Part shown: positions 43,376 through 52,160 of the stretch, one piece after another
How positions within the stretch are numbered: position 1 is the stretch's first letter
Layout: the number at the start of each line of letters is the position of its first letter
Origin: Microbacterium timonense
Lineage (GTDB): Bacteria > Actinomycetota > Actinomycetes > Actinomycetales > Microbacteriaceae
DNA: 64,000 nt
Assembly: GCF_900292075.1 (NCBI RefSeq)
Contig: NZ_OLMV01000001.1
Location: 682,001 to 746,000 of the forward strand
Direction: 5' to 3'
The notes under the pieces: generated by a model
The model's database searches: none
What the model saw: only the letters and a program-made list of their open reading frames with translations
Told to the model about the DNA's origin: nothing
Position numbers and translations under genes: made by a program

Positions 43376-43446
43376 ATCGGCGGGAGGGCGGCGGGATGCC
43401 GCGCGGGCGGCTTGCCCGCCCGTCGCCGGGACGGTTGACTCGTGGC

Positions 43447-44085
43447 ATGCGAGTCACCAAGTTCGAGCACGCCACGCTGACCATCCAGGACTCGGGGAAG
43501 ACGCTCGTCGTCGATCCGGGGTCGTTCACTGCGCCGCTGGGCGAACTCGAGGGCGTCGTCGCCGTCGTCATCACGCACGAGCACGCGGATCATTGGACGG
43601 CGGATCATCTCGACCGCATCCTGGCGAAGTTCCCCGGCATTCCGATCTTCGGCCCGGAGGGTGTGGCTGCGGCGGCGGCGGACTACGACGTGACGGTCGT
43701 GCACCCGGGCGACGTCGTAGACGTCGACCCGTTCCGCCTGGAGTTCTTCGGCGGACGTCACGCGGTGATCCACGAGTCGATTCCTGTGGTCGACAACGTG
43801 GGCGTGATGGTCAACGACGCGTTCTACTACCCGGGTGACTCGTACGCCGTGCCGGAGGGCCGCGAGGTCAAGCTGCTGGCATCGCCGGTCGGGGCGCCGT
43901 GGCTCAAGATCGGTGAGGCGATGGACTTCGTGCTGGCGGTGGCGCCGCGCCGCGTGTTCGGCACGCACGACATGACGCTGTCGGTCGCGGGCCGCGACTC
44001 GGGACGAGCCCGGCTGCGGTGGGCGGCAGAGCAGCACGGGGGCGAACTGGTCGTGCTCGACCCGGGCGACGGCACGGACGTCTGA
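43447..44085 (+). CDS. Metallo-beta-lactamase-fold hydrolase (UPF0173-like)
   Basis: 212 aa from ATG 43447. The metal-binding motif THEHADHW near residue 40 and later GGRHAVIHE, YPGDSY and GTHDM provide the His/Asp ligands of the fold. Family members are cytosolic hydrolases of uncertain substrate, often labelled metal-dependent hydrolase. It is a single gene flanked by tRNA-Glu (divergent) and a strong hairpin at its 3' end. Confidence 0.85.
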   Translation: MRVTKFEHATLTIQDSGKTLVVDPGSFTAPLGELEGVVAVVITHEHADHWTADHLDRILAKFPGIPIFGPEGVAAAAADYDVTVVHPGDVVDVDPFRLEFFGGRHAVIHESIPVVDNVGVMVNDAFYYPGDSYAVPEGREVKLLASPVGAPWLKIGEAMDFVLAVAPRRVFGTHDMTLSVAGRDSGRARLRWAAEQHGGELVVLDPGDGTDV

Positions 44086-44107
44086 CCGCGGCATCCGCGG
44101 GAACGTG

Positions 44108-44151
44108 GACGACGGATGCCGCAGCGGCTTCGATCCGCGGCATCCGTCGTC
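44108..44151. terminator. Bidirectional hairpin between the hydrolase and ptsH
   Basis: Perfect 15-bp stem (44108-44122 with 44137-44151), 14-nt loop, 22 nt after the hydrolase stop and 40 nt beyond the ptsH stop. It contains GGATGCC in the stem. No T-run. Confidence 0.65.
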
Positions 44152-44190
44152 ACATCTGCGCGGTCCGGTGCACCGGACCGGGGAAACGGC

Positions 44191-44460
44191 TTACTGAGCG
44201 TCGAGGTCGGTCTCGAGGAGCGTGACGAGGGCGTCCAGCGCCTCCTCGGCCCCCTCCCCCTCCGCCTTGAGCGTGACCACGGTCCCCTGCGAGGCGCCCA
44301 GGCCCATCAGCGACAGGATGCTGCCGGCGTTCAGGTCGGCGCCGCCCTCGACCGAGATGGTCACCGGCACCGACTGCTCCTGCACGGCCTGCACGAAGAG
44401 CTTCGCGGGGCGTGCGTGCAGCCCCGAGCTGCTGGCGATGGTCGCCTGACGTTCTGCCAT
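44191..44460 (-). CDS. ptsH: Phosphocarrier protein HPr
   Basis: 89 aa. It relays phosphate from enzyme I to PTS IIA domains through H15 in SSGLHARPAK; the conserved serine block is AGSILSLMGL (S47). AGGAGAG precedes the ATG. It lies 63 nt downstream of fruA. A CAGAAT hexamer at 44505-44510 in that gap could give HPr its own promoter, which makes sense because HPr serves all PTS sugars. Confidence 0.95.
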   Translation of the reverse strand: MAERQATIASSSGLHARPAKLFVQAVQEQSVPVTISVEGGADLNAGSILSLMGLGASQGTVVTLKAEGEGAEEALDALVTLLETDLDAQ

Positions 44461-44523
44461 GGTTCTCTCCTGTCTGCGTCGGACCGCGGCCGGTCGACGT
44501 CTCGATTCTGTCGGACGACGGCC

Positions 44524-46572
44524 TCACACCGCCACGGGTACCGCCGACTCGGCCTCTTCGAGCTCCTTGCGCGCCACCCACTTCTTCAGGGCGATCACCG
44601 CGAGCGCCGACACCACCGTCCCGGCCGCCAACGCGATCAGGAACCCCCAAATGGGGTCGATCGCGAAGAGCACGAAGATGCCGCCGTGCGGGGCCAGCGA
44701 CTGCACGCCGAACGCCATGATCAGCGCACCGGTGACGGCGCCGCCGACCATCGAGGCGGGGATCACCCGCAGCGGGTCGGCTGCGGCGAACGGGATCGCA
44801 CCCTCACTGATGAAGGAAGCGCCCAGCAGCCACGCCGCCTTGCCGTTCTCGCGCTCCACCGGCGGGAACAGGTCGCGCGCGAGGACGGTGGAAGCCAGCG
44901 CCATCGCCAGCGGCGGCACCATGCCCGCTGCCATCACCGCAGCCATGATGAGGTACGGCGTCGGGTTGTCGGCCGAGCCCGCGCTCAGCCCCGCCACCGC
45001 GAAGGCGTACGCGACCTTGTTGACCGGTCCGCCCAGGTCGAAGCACATCATGAGTCCGAGGATGACGCCCACGACGATGATCGCGTCGGTGGCGGCGAGG
45101 TCGGTGAGCCAGGCGTTCAGTCCCTCCATGAGTGTCGCGATGGGCCGTCCGAGGAACAGGATCATCAGCCCCGAGGCCACGATCGACGCCAGCAGCGGGA
45201 TGATGGCGACGGGCATGAGGCCCCGCAGCCAGCGCGGCGCTCGGAACGTGCCGATCCACCACGCCACGACACCGGCGAGAAGACCGCCGATGATGCCGCC
45301 GATGAAGCCCGCGTTCATGAGCACGGCCACCGCCCCGGCGACGAAGCCGGGAGCGATGCCCGGGCGGTCGGCGATCGCGAAGGCGATATAGCCGGCGAGG
45401 GCCGACACCAGGAATCCCATCGACGTCGCTCCGATCACGAACGCGACCGACCCCAGATACTGAGCCAGACCGCCGGCCGGGAGGTCCCACAGCGCGTTTT
45501 CGACGATGACGGTGAACGCGTGGTTGTCCGCGTTGACGTTCACTCCGCCGATGAGGAAGCCGAGCGCGATGAGCAGGCCGCCGCCCGCGACGAACGGGAT
45601 CATGTAGCTGACGCCGGTGAGAAGGATCCGCTGGATCCGTGCGCCCCACGACAGCTTGTCCGCCGATGCCGGCGCCGCCGCGGCGGCGTCGCCGCCGACT
45701 CGCGTGGCGTTCGGGGCTGCGGCGGCGGCGAGCGCCTCGGCGATGAGCTGATCGGGCTGCTCGATGCCCCGCTTGACACCCGAGCGCACGACGGGCTTGC
45801 CGGCGAAGCGCTGGGGCTCGCGCACATCCACGTCGGTCGCGAAGATCACGGCGTCGGCGCCGGCGATGACCTCCGGCGGCAGCGCCTGGTAGCCGCTCGA
45901 GCCCTGCGGCTCGACGACGAGGTCCACGCCGGCGTTCCTGCCCGCGGCGGTGAGCGCGTCGGCCGCCATGAAGGTGTGCGCGATACCGGTCGCGCATGCG
46001 GTGACCGCCACGATGCGGCGGGGCGCACCGCCGGAGACGTCCGGCCCTGCCGCCGGCGCCTCGGGGCCGGGAGCGGGTGTCGCCGGCGCGGTGGGCGCGG
46101 CGGCTCGGGGCGCCGCATCCCGCTCTCCGATCGCCTCCTCCACGATCGCCACGACGTCGTCGGCGGTTCCCGCCGCACGCAGGCCCGACGTGAAGTCCTC
46201 CTGCATGAGGCTGCGCGCGAGCCGGGAGAGCACGGCCAGGTGCGCCTCGGCGGCATCGGCGGGGGCGGCGATGAGGAAGACCAGGTCGGCGGGCCCGTCG
46301 GGTGCGCCGAAGTCGACGCCGGGCGCGAGCCGCGCGAACGCGAGCGACGGAGTGGTGACGGCCGGGCTCTTGGCATGCGGGATCGCGATCCCGCCGGGCA
46401 GACCCGTCTCATCCTTCTCTTCTCGGGCCCAGGCGTCGGCGTAGAGCGCGTCGGCGTCGTTCGCGCGTCCCTGCGCCACCACGCGGGCCGCGAGGGCGCG
46501 GATGACGGTGGACTTGTCGGTCCCGAGTGGGACGTCGAGGCTGACCAGGCCGGGGGTGATGGTCTCGGACAC
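44524..46572 (-). CDS. fruA: Fructose PTS permease, IIABC fusion
   Basis: 682 aa. It imports fructose as fructose 1-phosphate. Domain IIA (1-150) has the phospho-His H66 in GIAIPHAKS. After an Ala/Pro linker, domain IIB (about 185-285) has phospho-Cys C193 in TACATGIAHTFMA. Domain IIC (about 315-660) has some eight to ten membrane segments including SYMIPFVAGGGLLIALGF. It follows fruK by 41 nt; the product feeds FruK. Confidence 0.95.
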   Translation of the reverse strand: MSETITPGLVSLDVPLGTDKSTVIRALAARVVAQGRANDADALYADAWAREEKDETGLPGGIAIPHAKSPAVTTPSLAFARLAPGVDFGAPDGPADLVFLIAAPADAAEAHLAVLSRLARSLMQEDFTSGLRAAGTADDVVAIVEEAIGERDAAPRAAAPTAPATPAPGPEAPAAGPDVSGGAPRRIVAVTACATGIAHTFMAADALTAAGRNAGVDLVVEPQGSSGYQALPPEVIAGADAVIFATDVDVREPQRFAGKPVVRSGVKRGIEQPDQLIAEALAAAAAPNATRVGGDAAAAAPASADKLSWGARIQRILLTGVSYMIPFVAGGGLLIALGFLIGGVNVNADNHAFTVIVENALWDLPAGGLAQYLGSVAFVIGATSMGFLVSALAGYIAFAIADRPGIAPGFVAGAVAVLMNAGFIGGIIGGLLAGVVAWWIGTFRAPRWLRGLMPVAIIPLLASIVASGLMILFLGRPIATLMEGLNAWLTDLAATDAIIVVGVILGLMMCFDLGGPVNKVAYAFAVAGLSAGSADNPTPYLIMAAVMAAGMVPPLAMALASTVLARDLFPPVERENGKAAWLLGASFISEGAIPFAAADPLRVIPASMVGGAVTGALIMAFGVQSLAPHGGIFVLFAIDPIWGFLIALAAGTVVSALAVIALKKWVARKELEEAESAVPVAV

Positions 46573-46613
46573 GGTGTCCTCCTGCGGTCGTGAGGGAAAA
46601 GGGGTGGCGGGGA

Positions 46614-47558
46614 TCAGAACAGGCGCGTGATGGGCACGTCGCCATCGGGCAGGTCGTCGGGTGCGGGCGCCTGGGTGCCCGGGAGGGATGCCGCCGCCGC
46701 GCCGTAGCGCATGGCGAGGCGCAGCCGGTCCTCAGGGCCGGCCCCGCGGCTGTGGGCGAGCACATATCCGGCGAGCGAGCTGTCGCCGGCGCCGACGGTG
46801 CTCACGACGTCGATGGGCGGCGGCGTGGCGCACCACGCTCCCCCGTCGGCGACGAGGACCGCGCCGTGACCACCGAGGGTCACGAGCGCCGCACCCACAC
46901 GCGCGGGCACGAGCGTGCGCACGGCCGCCAGAGCGGCGGCGACCACGTCGGTGCCGACGACGGCGGCACCGGTGAGCTCCTCGAGCTCGGTGTCGTTCGG
47001 CTTGATGAGATCGGGACGCGCGCGTTCGACGACTTCGGCCAGCGCCGCTCCCGAGGCGTCGACGGCGATGAGGGGGGCGAGATCACCGTGCGCGGCGCGC
47101 ACGGCCTCGATGGCCCGCGCGTAGAGGTCGGGTGAAGCGCCTGGCGGCAGTGAGCCGGCGAGGACCAGCCAGCGGGCGTGCGCACTCGCGGCGACCACCG
47201 ACGCGATGAGCTGCGACTCCTCGGCGCTCGTGAGATGTTCACCGGCGACATTGAGCTTGGTGGTCACCCCGTCGGGGTCGGTGATGGCGAGGTTCACGCG
47301 CACGCGCCCACCGATCGCCACAGGCCGAACAGTCAGCCCTGACGCGCGCAGCAGGGCGCCGAAGGGATCGTGGGAGGCCAGCGGAACGATCGCCGTGCAG
47401 TCCTGGCCGGCAGCCGCCACCGCACGGGCGACGTTGATGCCCTTGCCGCCGGCATCCTCTCGCGAGGAGAGCACCGTCTGCACCTCGCCGACCCGCAGTG
47501 GCGCGGTCAAGGCGATGGTGCGGTCGAGAGCCGGGTTGGCCGTGAGCGTCACGATCAC
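46614..47558 (-). CDS. fruK: 1-phosphofructokinase
   Basis: 314 aa. It phosphorylates fructose 1-phosphate to fructose 1,6-bisphosphate. PfkB-family signatures are LTANPALDRTI at the N-terminus, AGGKGINVARAV and the C-terminal TVGAGDSSLAGYVLA with the catalytic Asp. Start GTG 47558 is chosen: it overlaps the fruR stop (GTGA), has GGAGG 10 nt upstream and gives the usual MIVTLTANP N-terminus, better than a GTG three codons earlier. Confidence 0.94.
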   Translation of the reverse strand: MIVTLTANPALDRTIALTAPLRVGEVQTVLSSREDAGGKGINVARAVAAAGQDCTAIVPLASHDPFGALLRASGLTVRPVAIGGRVRVNLAITDPDGVTTKLNVAGEHLTSAEESQLIASVVAASAHARWLVLAGSLPPGASPDLYARAIEAVRAAHGDLAPLIAVDASGAALAEVVERARPDLIKPNDTELEELTGAAVVGTDVVAAALAAVRTLVPARVGAALVTLGGHGAVLVADGGAWCATPPPIDVVSTVGAGDSSLAGYVLAHSRGAGPEDRLRLAMRYGAAAASLPGTQAPAPDDLPDGDVPITRLF

Positions 47559-48334
47559 GCGATCCACACCTCCACCTCGGCGTCGGCCAGAGCGGAGGCC
47601 AACTCCGGGTCGGGAGCGGCGTCGGTCACCAGGATGTCGATGTCGCCGAGCGCGGCGAAGCCGACGAGCAGCTCGGCGCCGTGCTTCTCGGCGTCGGCGA
47701 CGACGACGACACGGCGCGCGGCCTGCACGATGGCCCGCTTGACGGCGGCCTCGTCGGGATCCGGGGTGCTGAGCCCGAATCCGGCGGACACGCCGTTGGT
47801 GCCGATGAACGCCACGTCCGGCCGGAGTCCCTCAATCGCACGGACGGTGTCGGCGCCGACAGCGGCGGCCGTGATGCCGCGAACGCGCCCACCGAGCAGG
47901 GTGAGCGATGCGCCCCGCACGCCGGCCAGCGCGTGCCCCAGGGTGAGCGAATGGGTGACGACCTCGATGCGGTCCGTGGCGAGGCGAGGTGCCAGCTGCG
48001 TCGCCACGGCGGCCGTCGTGGTTCCGGCGTCCAAGAAGACAGAACCGCTGAACCCGTCCGTGAGGGCGTCGAGCGCGCGCGCCGCGATGGCGGTCTTGGC
48101 CTCCCCGTGCCGCAGGAGCCGCTCCGTCAGCGACGGCTCACGGGTGCTCGCACGGTCCGCTGGGACGGCACCGCCGTGCACGCGGCGCAGTGCCCCCAGG
48201 GACTCCAGATGGTCGAGGTCGCGGCGGATCGTCTCGGTGGTGACATCGAATCGCTCCGCGAGTTCCACGACGCTGACCCGGCCCGCTTCCGCCAGCCGGC
48301 GCTCGATCTGCTCCTGGCGCTCCGTCGCGTACAT
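47555..48334 (-). CDS. fruR: DeoR-family repressor of the fructose operon
   Basis: 259 aa from ATG 48334 with GAGGGG upstream. The N-terminal winged HTH (TERQEQIERRLAEAGRVSV...RFDVTTETIRRDLDHLE) and the C-terminal sugar-phosphate sensor domain (SVFLDAGTTTAAVA, GTNGVSAGFGLSTPD) are typical. First gene of fruR-fruK-fruA(-ptsH); the inducer is probably fructose 1-phosphate. Confidence 0.93.
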   Translation of the reverse strand: MYATERQEQIERRLAEAGRVSVVELAERFDVTTETIRRDLDHLESLGALRRVHGGAVPADRASTREPSLTERLLRHGEAKTAIAARALDALTDGFSGSVFLDAGTTTAAVATQLAPRLATDRIEVVTHSLTLGHALAGVRGASLTLLGGRVRGITAAAVGADTVRAIEGLRPDVAFIGTNGVSAGFGLSTPDPDEAAVKRAIVQAARRVVVVADAEKHGAELLVGFAALGDIDILVTDAAPDPELASALADAEVEVWIA

Positions 48335-48360
48335 GTGACAACCCCTCGTTGGATTCCCAC

Positions 48361-48390
48361 ACAGTACAACACACTCCAACATAAACACAA
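48361..48390 (-). promoter_or_regulatory. fru operon promoter with TG-rich repeats
   Basis: TTGTGT (48385-48390), 18-bp spacer, TACTGT (48361-48366). The spacer and flanks are unusually AT-rich with recurring TGTTG/TGTGTTG units, plausible FruR half-sites. Confidence 0.5.
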
Positions 48391-48395
48391 CCCGA

Positions 48396-48401
48396 TATCG
48401 T
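48396..48401 (+). promoter_or_regulatory. Phosphotransferase -10 hexamer (leaderless)
   Basis: TATCGT 6 nt before GTG 48408, divergent from the fru promoter. Confidence 0.5.
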
Positions 48402-48407
48402 CGGAAT

Positions 48408-49334
48408 GTGCCCGACAAGCCTGCCGCCGAGGTCGACATCGATGCGCATCTCATCCGCGCCCTGCTCGCCTCGCAAGCCGACGACGCCTTGCCTGGCGCG
48501 TCGACGCGCAGCCTCCGCAAGATCGCCGAGGGGTGGGACAGCGAGGTGTGGCGACTGGGCTCGGCTCATGCCGTCCGGCTTCCTCGGCGGGAGCTCGCGG
48601 CGCCGCTGGTCCTTCACGAGCAGCTCGCTCTGCCGAGCATCGCCGCCCGCCTCAGTCCGACAGGGGTGCAGGTGCCCGAGCCGCTCGTGGCCGGGAGGCC
48701 GGCGCTGGGCTATCCGTGGTCATGGTCGGTCGTGCCGTGGATCGACGGCGTGCGCGCTCTGGACGTTCCGCGGATCCAACGTGCGCCATGGGCCGCGACG
48801 CTTGCTCGCGCCCTGGATGCGCTGCACGTCGAAGCGCCCGCCGATCATCCCGTCAACCCGTTCCGCGGGCGCCCCCTCGCCGCGCGCGCCGGAGCGATCG
48901 ATGAACGGCTGGAGGCCGCCAGGGCGTCCGGCGGCCTGGACGCCGCGAGTGCGCGTGCTCTGGAGACGGTATGGCGGGCCGGCGTGGACGCCGCCGCCTG
49001 GGACCGGCCGCCGGTGTGGATCCACGGCGACCTCCATCCCGGCAATCTGGTGGCACACGGCGACGCCTTGGCCGGCATCATCGACTTCGGCGACGTCACC
49101 GCCGGCGACCCGGCCTACGACCTCGCCGTCGCGTGGCTGGCCTTCGACGGCGGCGGCCGCGCGCGGTTCGTCACGACCGCCGGATCGCGCTACGACGACG
49201 CCATCTGGATCCGCGCCCGGGCGTGGGCAGCCGCGATCGCGATCATGCTGCTCACGCACAGTGACGACAACCCGGACTACTTCGCGCTCGGCAAGGCGTC
49301 CGTAGCCGAGATCCTCCTCGATGAAGGGCCGTGA
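48408..49334 (+). CDS. Aminoglycoside phosphotransferase (APH)-family kinase
   Basis: 308 aa from GTG 48408. It has the kinase catalytic motif WIHGDLHPGNLV and the metal-binding IDFGDVTAGDPAYDLA. APH-fold kinases phosphorylate antibiotics, choline, homoserine or other small molecules; the acceptor here is unknown. It stands alone, divergent from the fru operon. A perfect rho-independent-type terminator follows. Confidence 0.85.
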   Translation: MPDKPAAEVDIDAHLIRALLASQADDALPGASTRSLRKIAEGWDSEVWRLGSAHAVRLPRRELAAPLVLHEQLALPSIAARLSPTGVQVPEPLVAGRPALGYPWSWSVVPWIDGVRALDVPRIQRAPWAATLARALDALHVEAPADHPVNPFRGRPLAARAGAIDERLEAARASGGLDAASARALETVWRAGVDAAAWDRPPVWIHGDLHPGNLVAHGDALAGIIDFGDVTAGDPAYDLAVAWLAFDGGGRARFVTTAGSRYDDAIWIRARAWAAAIAIMLLTHSDDNPDYFALGKASVAEILLDEGP

Positions 49335-49374
49335 CGCCCTCGATGAAGGCCCGTGACGTCAGATGCACCTACGC

Positions 49375-49401
49375 AAAAACCCCCGCTGAGCGGGGGTTTT
49401 T
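49375..49401. terminator. Perfect bidirectional intrinsic terminator
   Basis: 12-bp stem AAAAACCCCCGC/GCGGGGGTTTTT with a TGA loop. It has a T-run on both strands, so it ends both the phosphotransferase (+) and tRNA-Gln (-) transcripts. Confidence 0.9.
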
Positions 49402-49407
49402 CTACTG

Positions 49408-49479
49408 CTGGGGTACCTGGACTCGAACCAAGAACAACTGAACCAGAATCAGCCGTGTTGCCAATTACACCATACCCCA
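49408..49479 (-). tRNA. tRNA-Gln (CTG)
   Basis: 72 nt: acceptor TGGGGTA/TACCCCA, anticodon loop TTCTGGT reading CAG, T-loop GGTTCGAGTCC. No CCA encoded. It lies just after gltX on the same strand; many actinobacteria charge tRNA-Gln with Glu by GltX and amidate it with GatCAB. Confidence 0.95.
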
Positions 49480-49510
49480 AGGCTGTCAGCCGAAGCCGTG
49501 CCGAGGAACG

Positions 49511-49539
49511 AGTCTACGCGACCGCGGGACGTCGTCCAA
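49511..49539 (-). promoter_or_regulatory. tRNA-Gln promoter
   Basis: TTGGAC (49534-49539), 17-bp spacer, TAGACT (49511-49516), about 32 nt before the tRNA 5' end and just after the gltX stop. Confidence 0.65.
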
Positions 49540-49548
49540 ACCGAGCGG

Positions 49549-51078
49549 TCACCCGCGCGCGTCGACGAGGGCACCCAGACGCCGGATGGTCTCGGTCTTG
49601 CCGAGCAGCTCCATCGACTCGAACAGCGGCGGTGAGACCCGGCGCCCGCTGAGAGCCACACGCAGCGGACCGTAGGCGATGCGGGGCTTCAGCCCCAGGC
49701 CACCCTCTTCCACCGGAGAGACGAGCGCGCCCGCGAGCGCCTCCTGCACCGCAGCGGCTGTGAACTCGGATTCGGGTACCACCTCCAGCGCACCCACCGA
49801 GGCGACCAGCACCTCGGCGGCGTTGGCCGGCAGGGATGCCAGGGCATCCTCCTGGTAGCTGATGGAGCCCGTGAAGAGGAAGCCGAGCAGACCCGGCGCA
49901 TCGCCGAGCAGCTGCATGCGCTCCTGCACCAACGGCGCGGCCGCCGTCAGCATCGCCTGCTGAGCGGGCGTCGGCGTCTCGTCGACGACGCCCGCCGCCG
50001 CGAGGTACGGCACGAGCCGCGCGGCGAAGTCGTCGGGTCGCAGCATCCGGATGTGGTCGCCGTTGATCGACTCCGCCTTCTTCTGGTCGAACCGCGCCGG
50101 ATTGGGGTTGACATCCACGATGTCGAACGCCGCGACGAGCTCCTGCAGCGAGAACACGTCGCGGTCGGGCCCGATCGACCAGCCCAGCAGCGCCAGGTAG
50201 TTGAGAAGGCCCTCGTGGATGAAGCCCTTCTCGCGCTGAAGGAACAGGTCGGCCTTGGGATCACGCTTGGAGAGCTTCTTGTTCCCCTCCTCCCCCAGCA
50301 CCAGCGGCATGTGCGCGAAGCGCGGGATGAACGTCGTGATCCCCGCGTCGACGAGGGCGCTGTACAGCGCCAGCTGCCGCGCGGTCGAAGGCATCAGATC
50401 CTCGCCGCGGATGACGTGCGTGATGCCCATGAGAGCGTCGTCGACGGGATTGACGAATGGGTACAGCGGCACGCCGCCCGCGCGCACGAGCACGAAATCG
50501 GGGAACGACCCTGCCGGGAAGGTGACCTCACCGCGGATGAGGTCGACGTAGGTGAGGTCCTCGTCGGGCACGCGCAGGCGCCAGGCCGGCTCCCGTCCCT
50601 CTGCCCGGAAGGCCGCCTTCTGCTCCTCGGTGAGGTTCCGGTCGAAGTTGTCGTAGCCGAGCTGCTTGGCACGGCCGTTGGCCTCATTGCGGGCGTCGAT
50701 CTCCTCCGGCGTGGAGTAGCTCTCGTACACGGCGCCCGCCGCGATGAGCTTGTCGAGGATCTCGCGATAGATGTGGTGCCGCTGCGACTGGCGGTACGGC
50801 GCGTGCGGTCCGCCCACCTCGACGCCCTCGTCCCAGTCGATCTTGAGCCAGCGCAGCGCCTCGAGCAGCTGCTGGTAGCTCTCCTCGCTGTCCCGCGCCG
50901 CGTCGGTGTCCTCGATGCGGAAGACGAGCTTGCCGCCGTTGTGCCGCGCGTACGCCCAGTTGAACAGCACGGTGCGGATGAGACCGACGTGCGGAAGGCC
51001 GGTGGGTGACGGGCAGAAGCGCACGCGCACGTCCGCTCCGGTCGCCGTGGTGGTGCGGGGGTCAGGCGAAGAAGACAT
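49549..51078 (-). CDS. gltX: Glutamyl-tRNA synthetase
   Basis: 509 aa from ATG 51078. Class I synthetase charging tRNA-Glu, and probably tRNA-Gln too. The HIGH-like motif is [10 protein letters not shown] near residue 24 and the KMSKS-like loop is NKKLSKRD near 255. The anticodon-binding domain occupies the last ~170 residues. The start is set by conserved [10 protein letters not shown] and by TAGACT 8 nt upstream. Confidence 0.96.
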   Translation of the reverse strand: MSSSPDPRTTTATGADVRVRFCPSPTGLPHVGLIRTVLFNWAYARHNGGKLVFRIEDTDAARDSEESYQQLLEALRWLKIDWDEGVEVGGPHAPYRQSQRHHIYREILDKLIAAGAVYESYSTPEEIDARNEANGRAKQLGYDNFDRNLTEEQKAAFRAEGREPAWRLRVPDEDLTYVDLIRGEVTFPAGSFPDFVLVRAGGVPLYPFVNPVDDALMGITHVIRGEDLMPSTARQLALYSALVDAGITTFIPRFAHMPLVLGEEGNKKLSKRDPKADLFLQREKGFIHEGLLNYLALLGWSIGPDRDVFSLQELVAAFDIVDVNPNPARFDQKKAESINGDHIRMLRPDDFAARLVPYLAAAGVVDETPTPAQQAMLTAAAPLVQERMQLLGDAPGLLGFLFTGSISYQEDALASLPANAAEVLVASVGALEVVPESEFTAAAVQEALAGALVSPVEEGGLGLKPRIAYGPLRVALSGRRVSPPLFESMELLGKTETIRRLGALVDARG

Positions 51079-51086
51079 CGCCAGCC

Positions 51087-51092
51087 AGTCTA
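51087..51092 (-). promoter_or_regulatory. gltX -10 hexamer (near-leaderless)
   Basis: TAGACT 8 nt before ATG 51078. Confidence 0.45.
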
Positions 51093-52079
51093 GTTGCGGG
51101 ATGCCGCAAGCCCGGGCCCGCCGGCGGCGGACGCCGCGCGCCCTGTGCGTTGCGCGACGACGCGCAGCAGCGCGTCGAGAGTGGCGCGCACGGCGGGCAC
51201 ACGGTCGGCGCCGCGTGCGGTGACGGCGTGGAGCGTGCGCTGCTCCCCCGGCGGCAGGGGCACCACCGCCACTCCCGGCAGCTGCGGGAACGACTCCACC
51301 GCCATGCGAGGAAGAATGGCGACACCGATGCCCTGGGCCACAAGACCTTCGACGGCGACGAAGTTGTCGGTCTCGAAGGTGATCGCCGGCGCGAAGCCGG
51401 CGCGATCGCACAGCTCGAGCAGGTGCCCCCGGCAGCGTGGACAGCCCGCGATCCACTTCTCGCCGGCGAGGTCGGCCACCTCGAGCGTCGCGGCGCGTGC
51501 CGCGGGGTGCGCCGCGGGCAGCACGGCCAGCATCTCGTCCGTCCCGACGATCCTCACCGACAGGCCGCGGGCGCTCGTGCCGTGCGGATCATTCCGGTCG
51601 CCCGGGTAGCTGAAGGTGAGCGCGATGTCGGTGCGGTCCTCCCGCACCGCCGCGACCGCCTCGGGCGGCTCGGCCTCGACATACGTCAAGGCGATTCCCG
51701 GATGCCGGTCGCCGAGGTCCGCCAGGAGCCTCGGCACGATCGTTGGAGAGGCGGACGGGAAGGCCATCAGCCGCACGCGGGCGGACTGCAGACCCCAGAG
51801 CTCGGCGAGCTCGCCGGCGGCGGCATCCAGCGCGGTCGTCACCGCGGATGCGTGACGAGCAAGGATGCGACCGGCCTCGGTGAGGCGGACGCGGCGACCG
51901 ACACGCTCGACGACGGCGACCCCCAGTCGCTGTTCGAGCCGTTTGAGCTGCTGGCTGATCGCGGGCTGGCTGTAGCCCAGTTCTCGTGCGGCTGCCGTGA
52001 TCGAGCCCGTGTCGAACACGGCCTTCACCACCCGCAACTCCCGCGCATCGAACACGGGGTCATCGAATGGATCGGTCAC
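51090..52079 (-). CDS. LysR-family transcriptional regulator
   Basis: 329 aa from GTG 52079; the conserved region [32 protein letters not shown] starts 14 residues in (shown here only to place the HTH, about 15-70). TATGCT exactly 6 nt upstream supports the start. The effector domain spans about 95-310. The divergent partner is a class V aminotransferase; an ATAAC-N5-GTTAT dyad lies between them. It probably activates that gene and represses itself. The inducer is unknown. Confidence 0.88.
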   Translation of the reverse strand: MTDPFDDPVFDARELRVVKAVFDTGSITAAARELGYSQPAISQQLKRLEQRLGVAVVERVGRRVRLTEAGRILARHASAVTTALDAAAGELAELWGLQSARVRLMAFPSASPTIVPRLLADLGDRHPGIALTYVEAEPPEAVAAVREDRTDIALTFSYPGDRNDPHGTSARGLSVRIVGTDEMLAVLPAAHPAARAATLEVADLAGEKWIAGCPRCRGHLLELCDRAGFAPAITFETDNFVAVEGLVAQGIGVAILPRMAVESFPQLPGVAVVPLPPGEQRTLHAVTARGADRVPAVRATLDALLRVVAQRTGRAASAAGGPGLAASRN

Positions 52080-52085
52080 GGCTGA

Positions 52086-52103
52086 AGCATAACTGCCCGT
52101 TAT
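52086..52103. promoter_or_regulatory. LysR box and lysR -10
   Basis: ATAAC-N5-GTTAT (52089-52103) is a perfect T-N11-A dyad. It overlaps TATGCT (52086-52091, minus strand), the probable -10 of the leaderless LysR gene, so binding would give autorepression. Confidence 0.6.
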
Positions 52104-52160
52104 GTCTTCGATGGCGAACGTGCCGTAGATCTGCGGGGACGATGCGCGCAAGCTTGATCC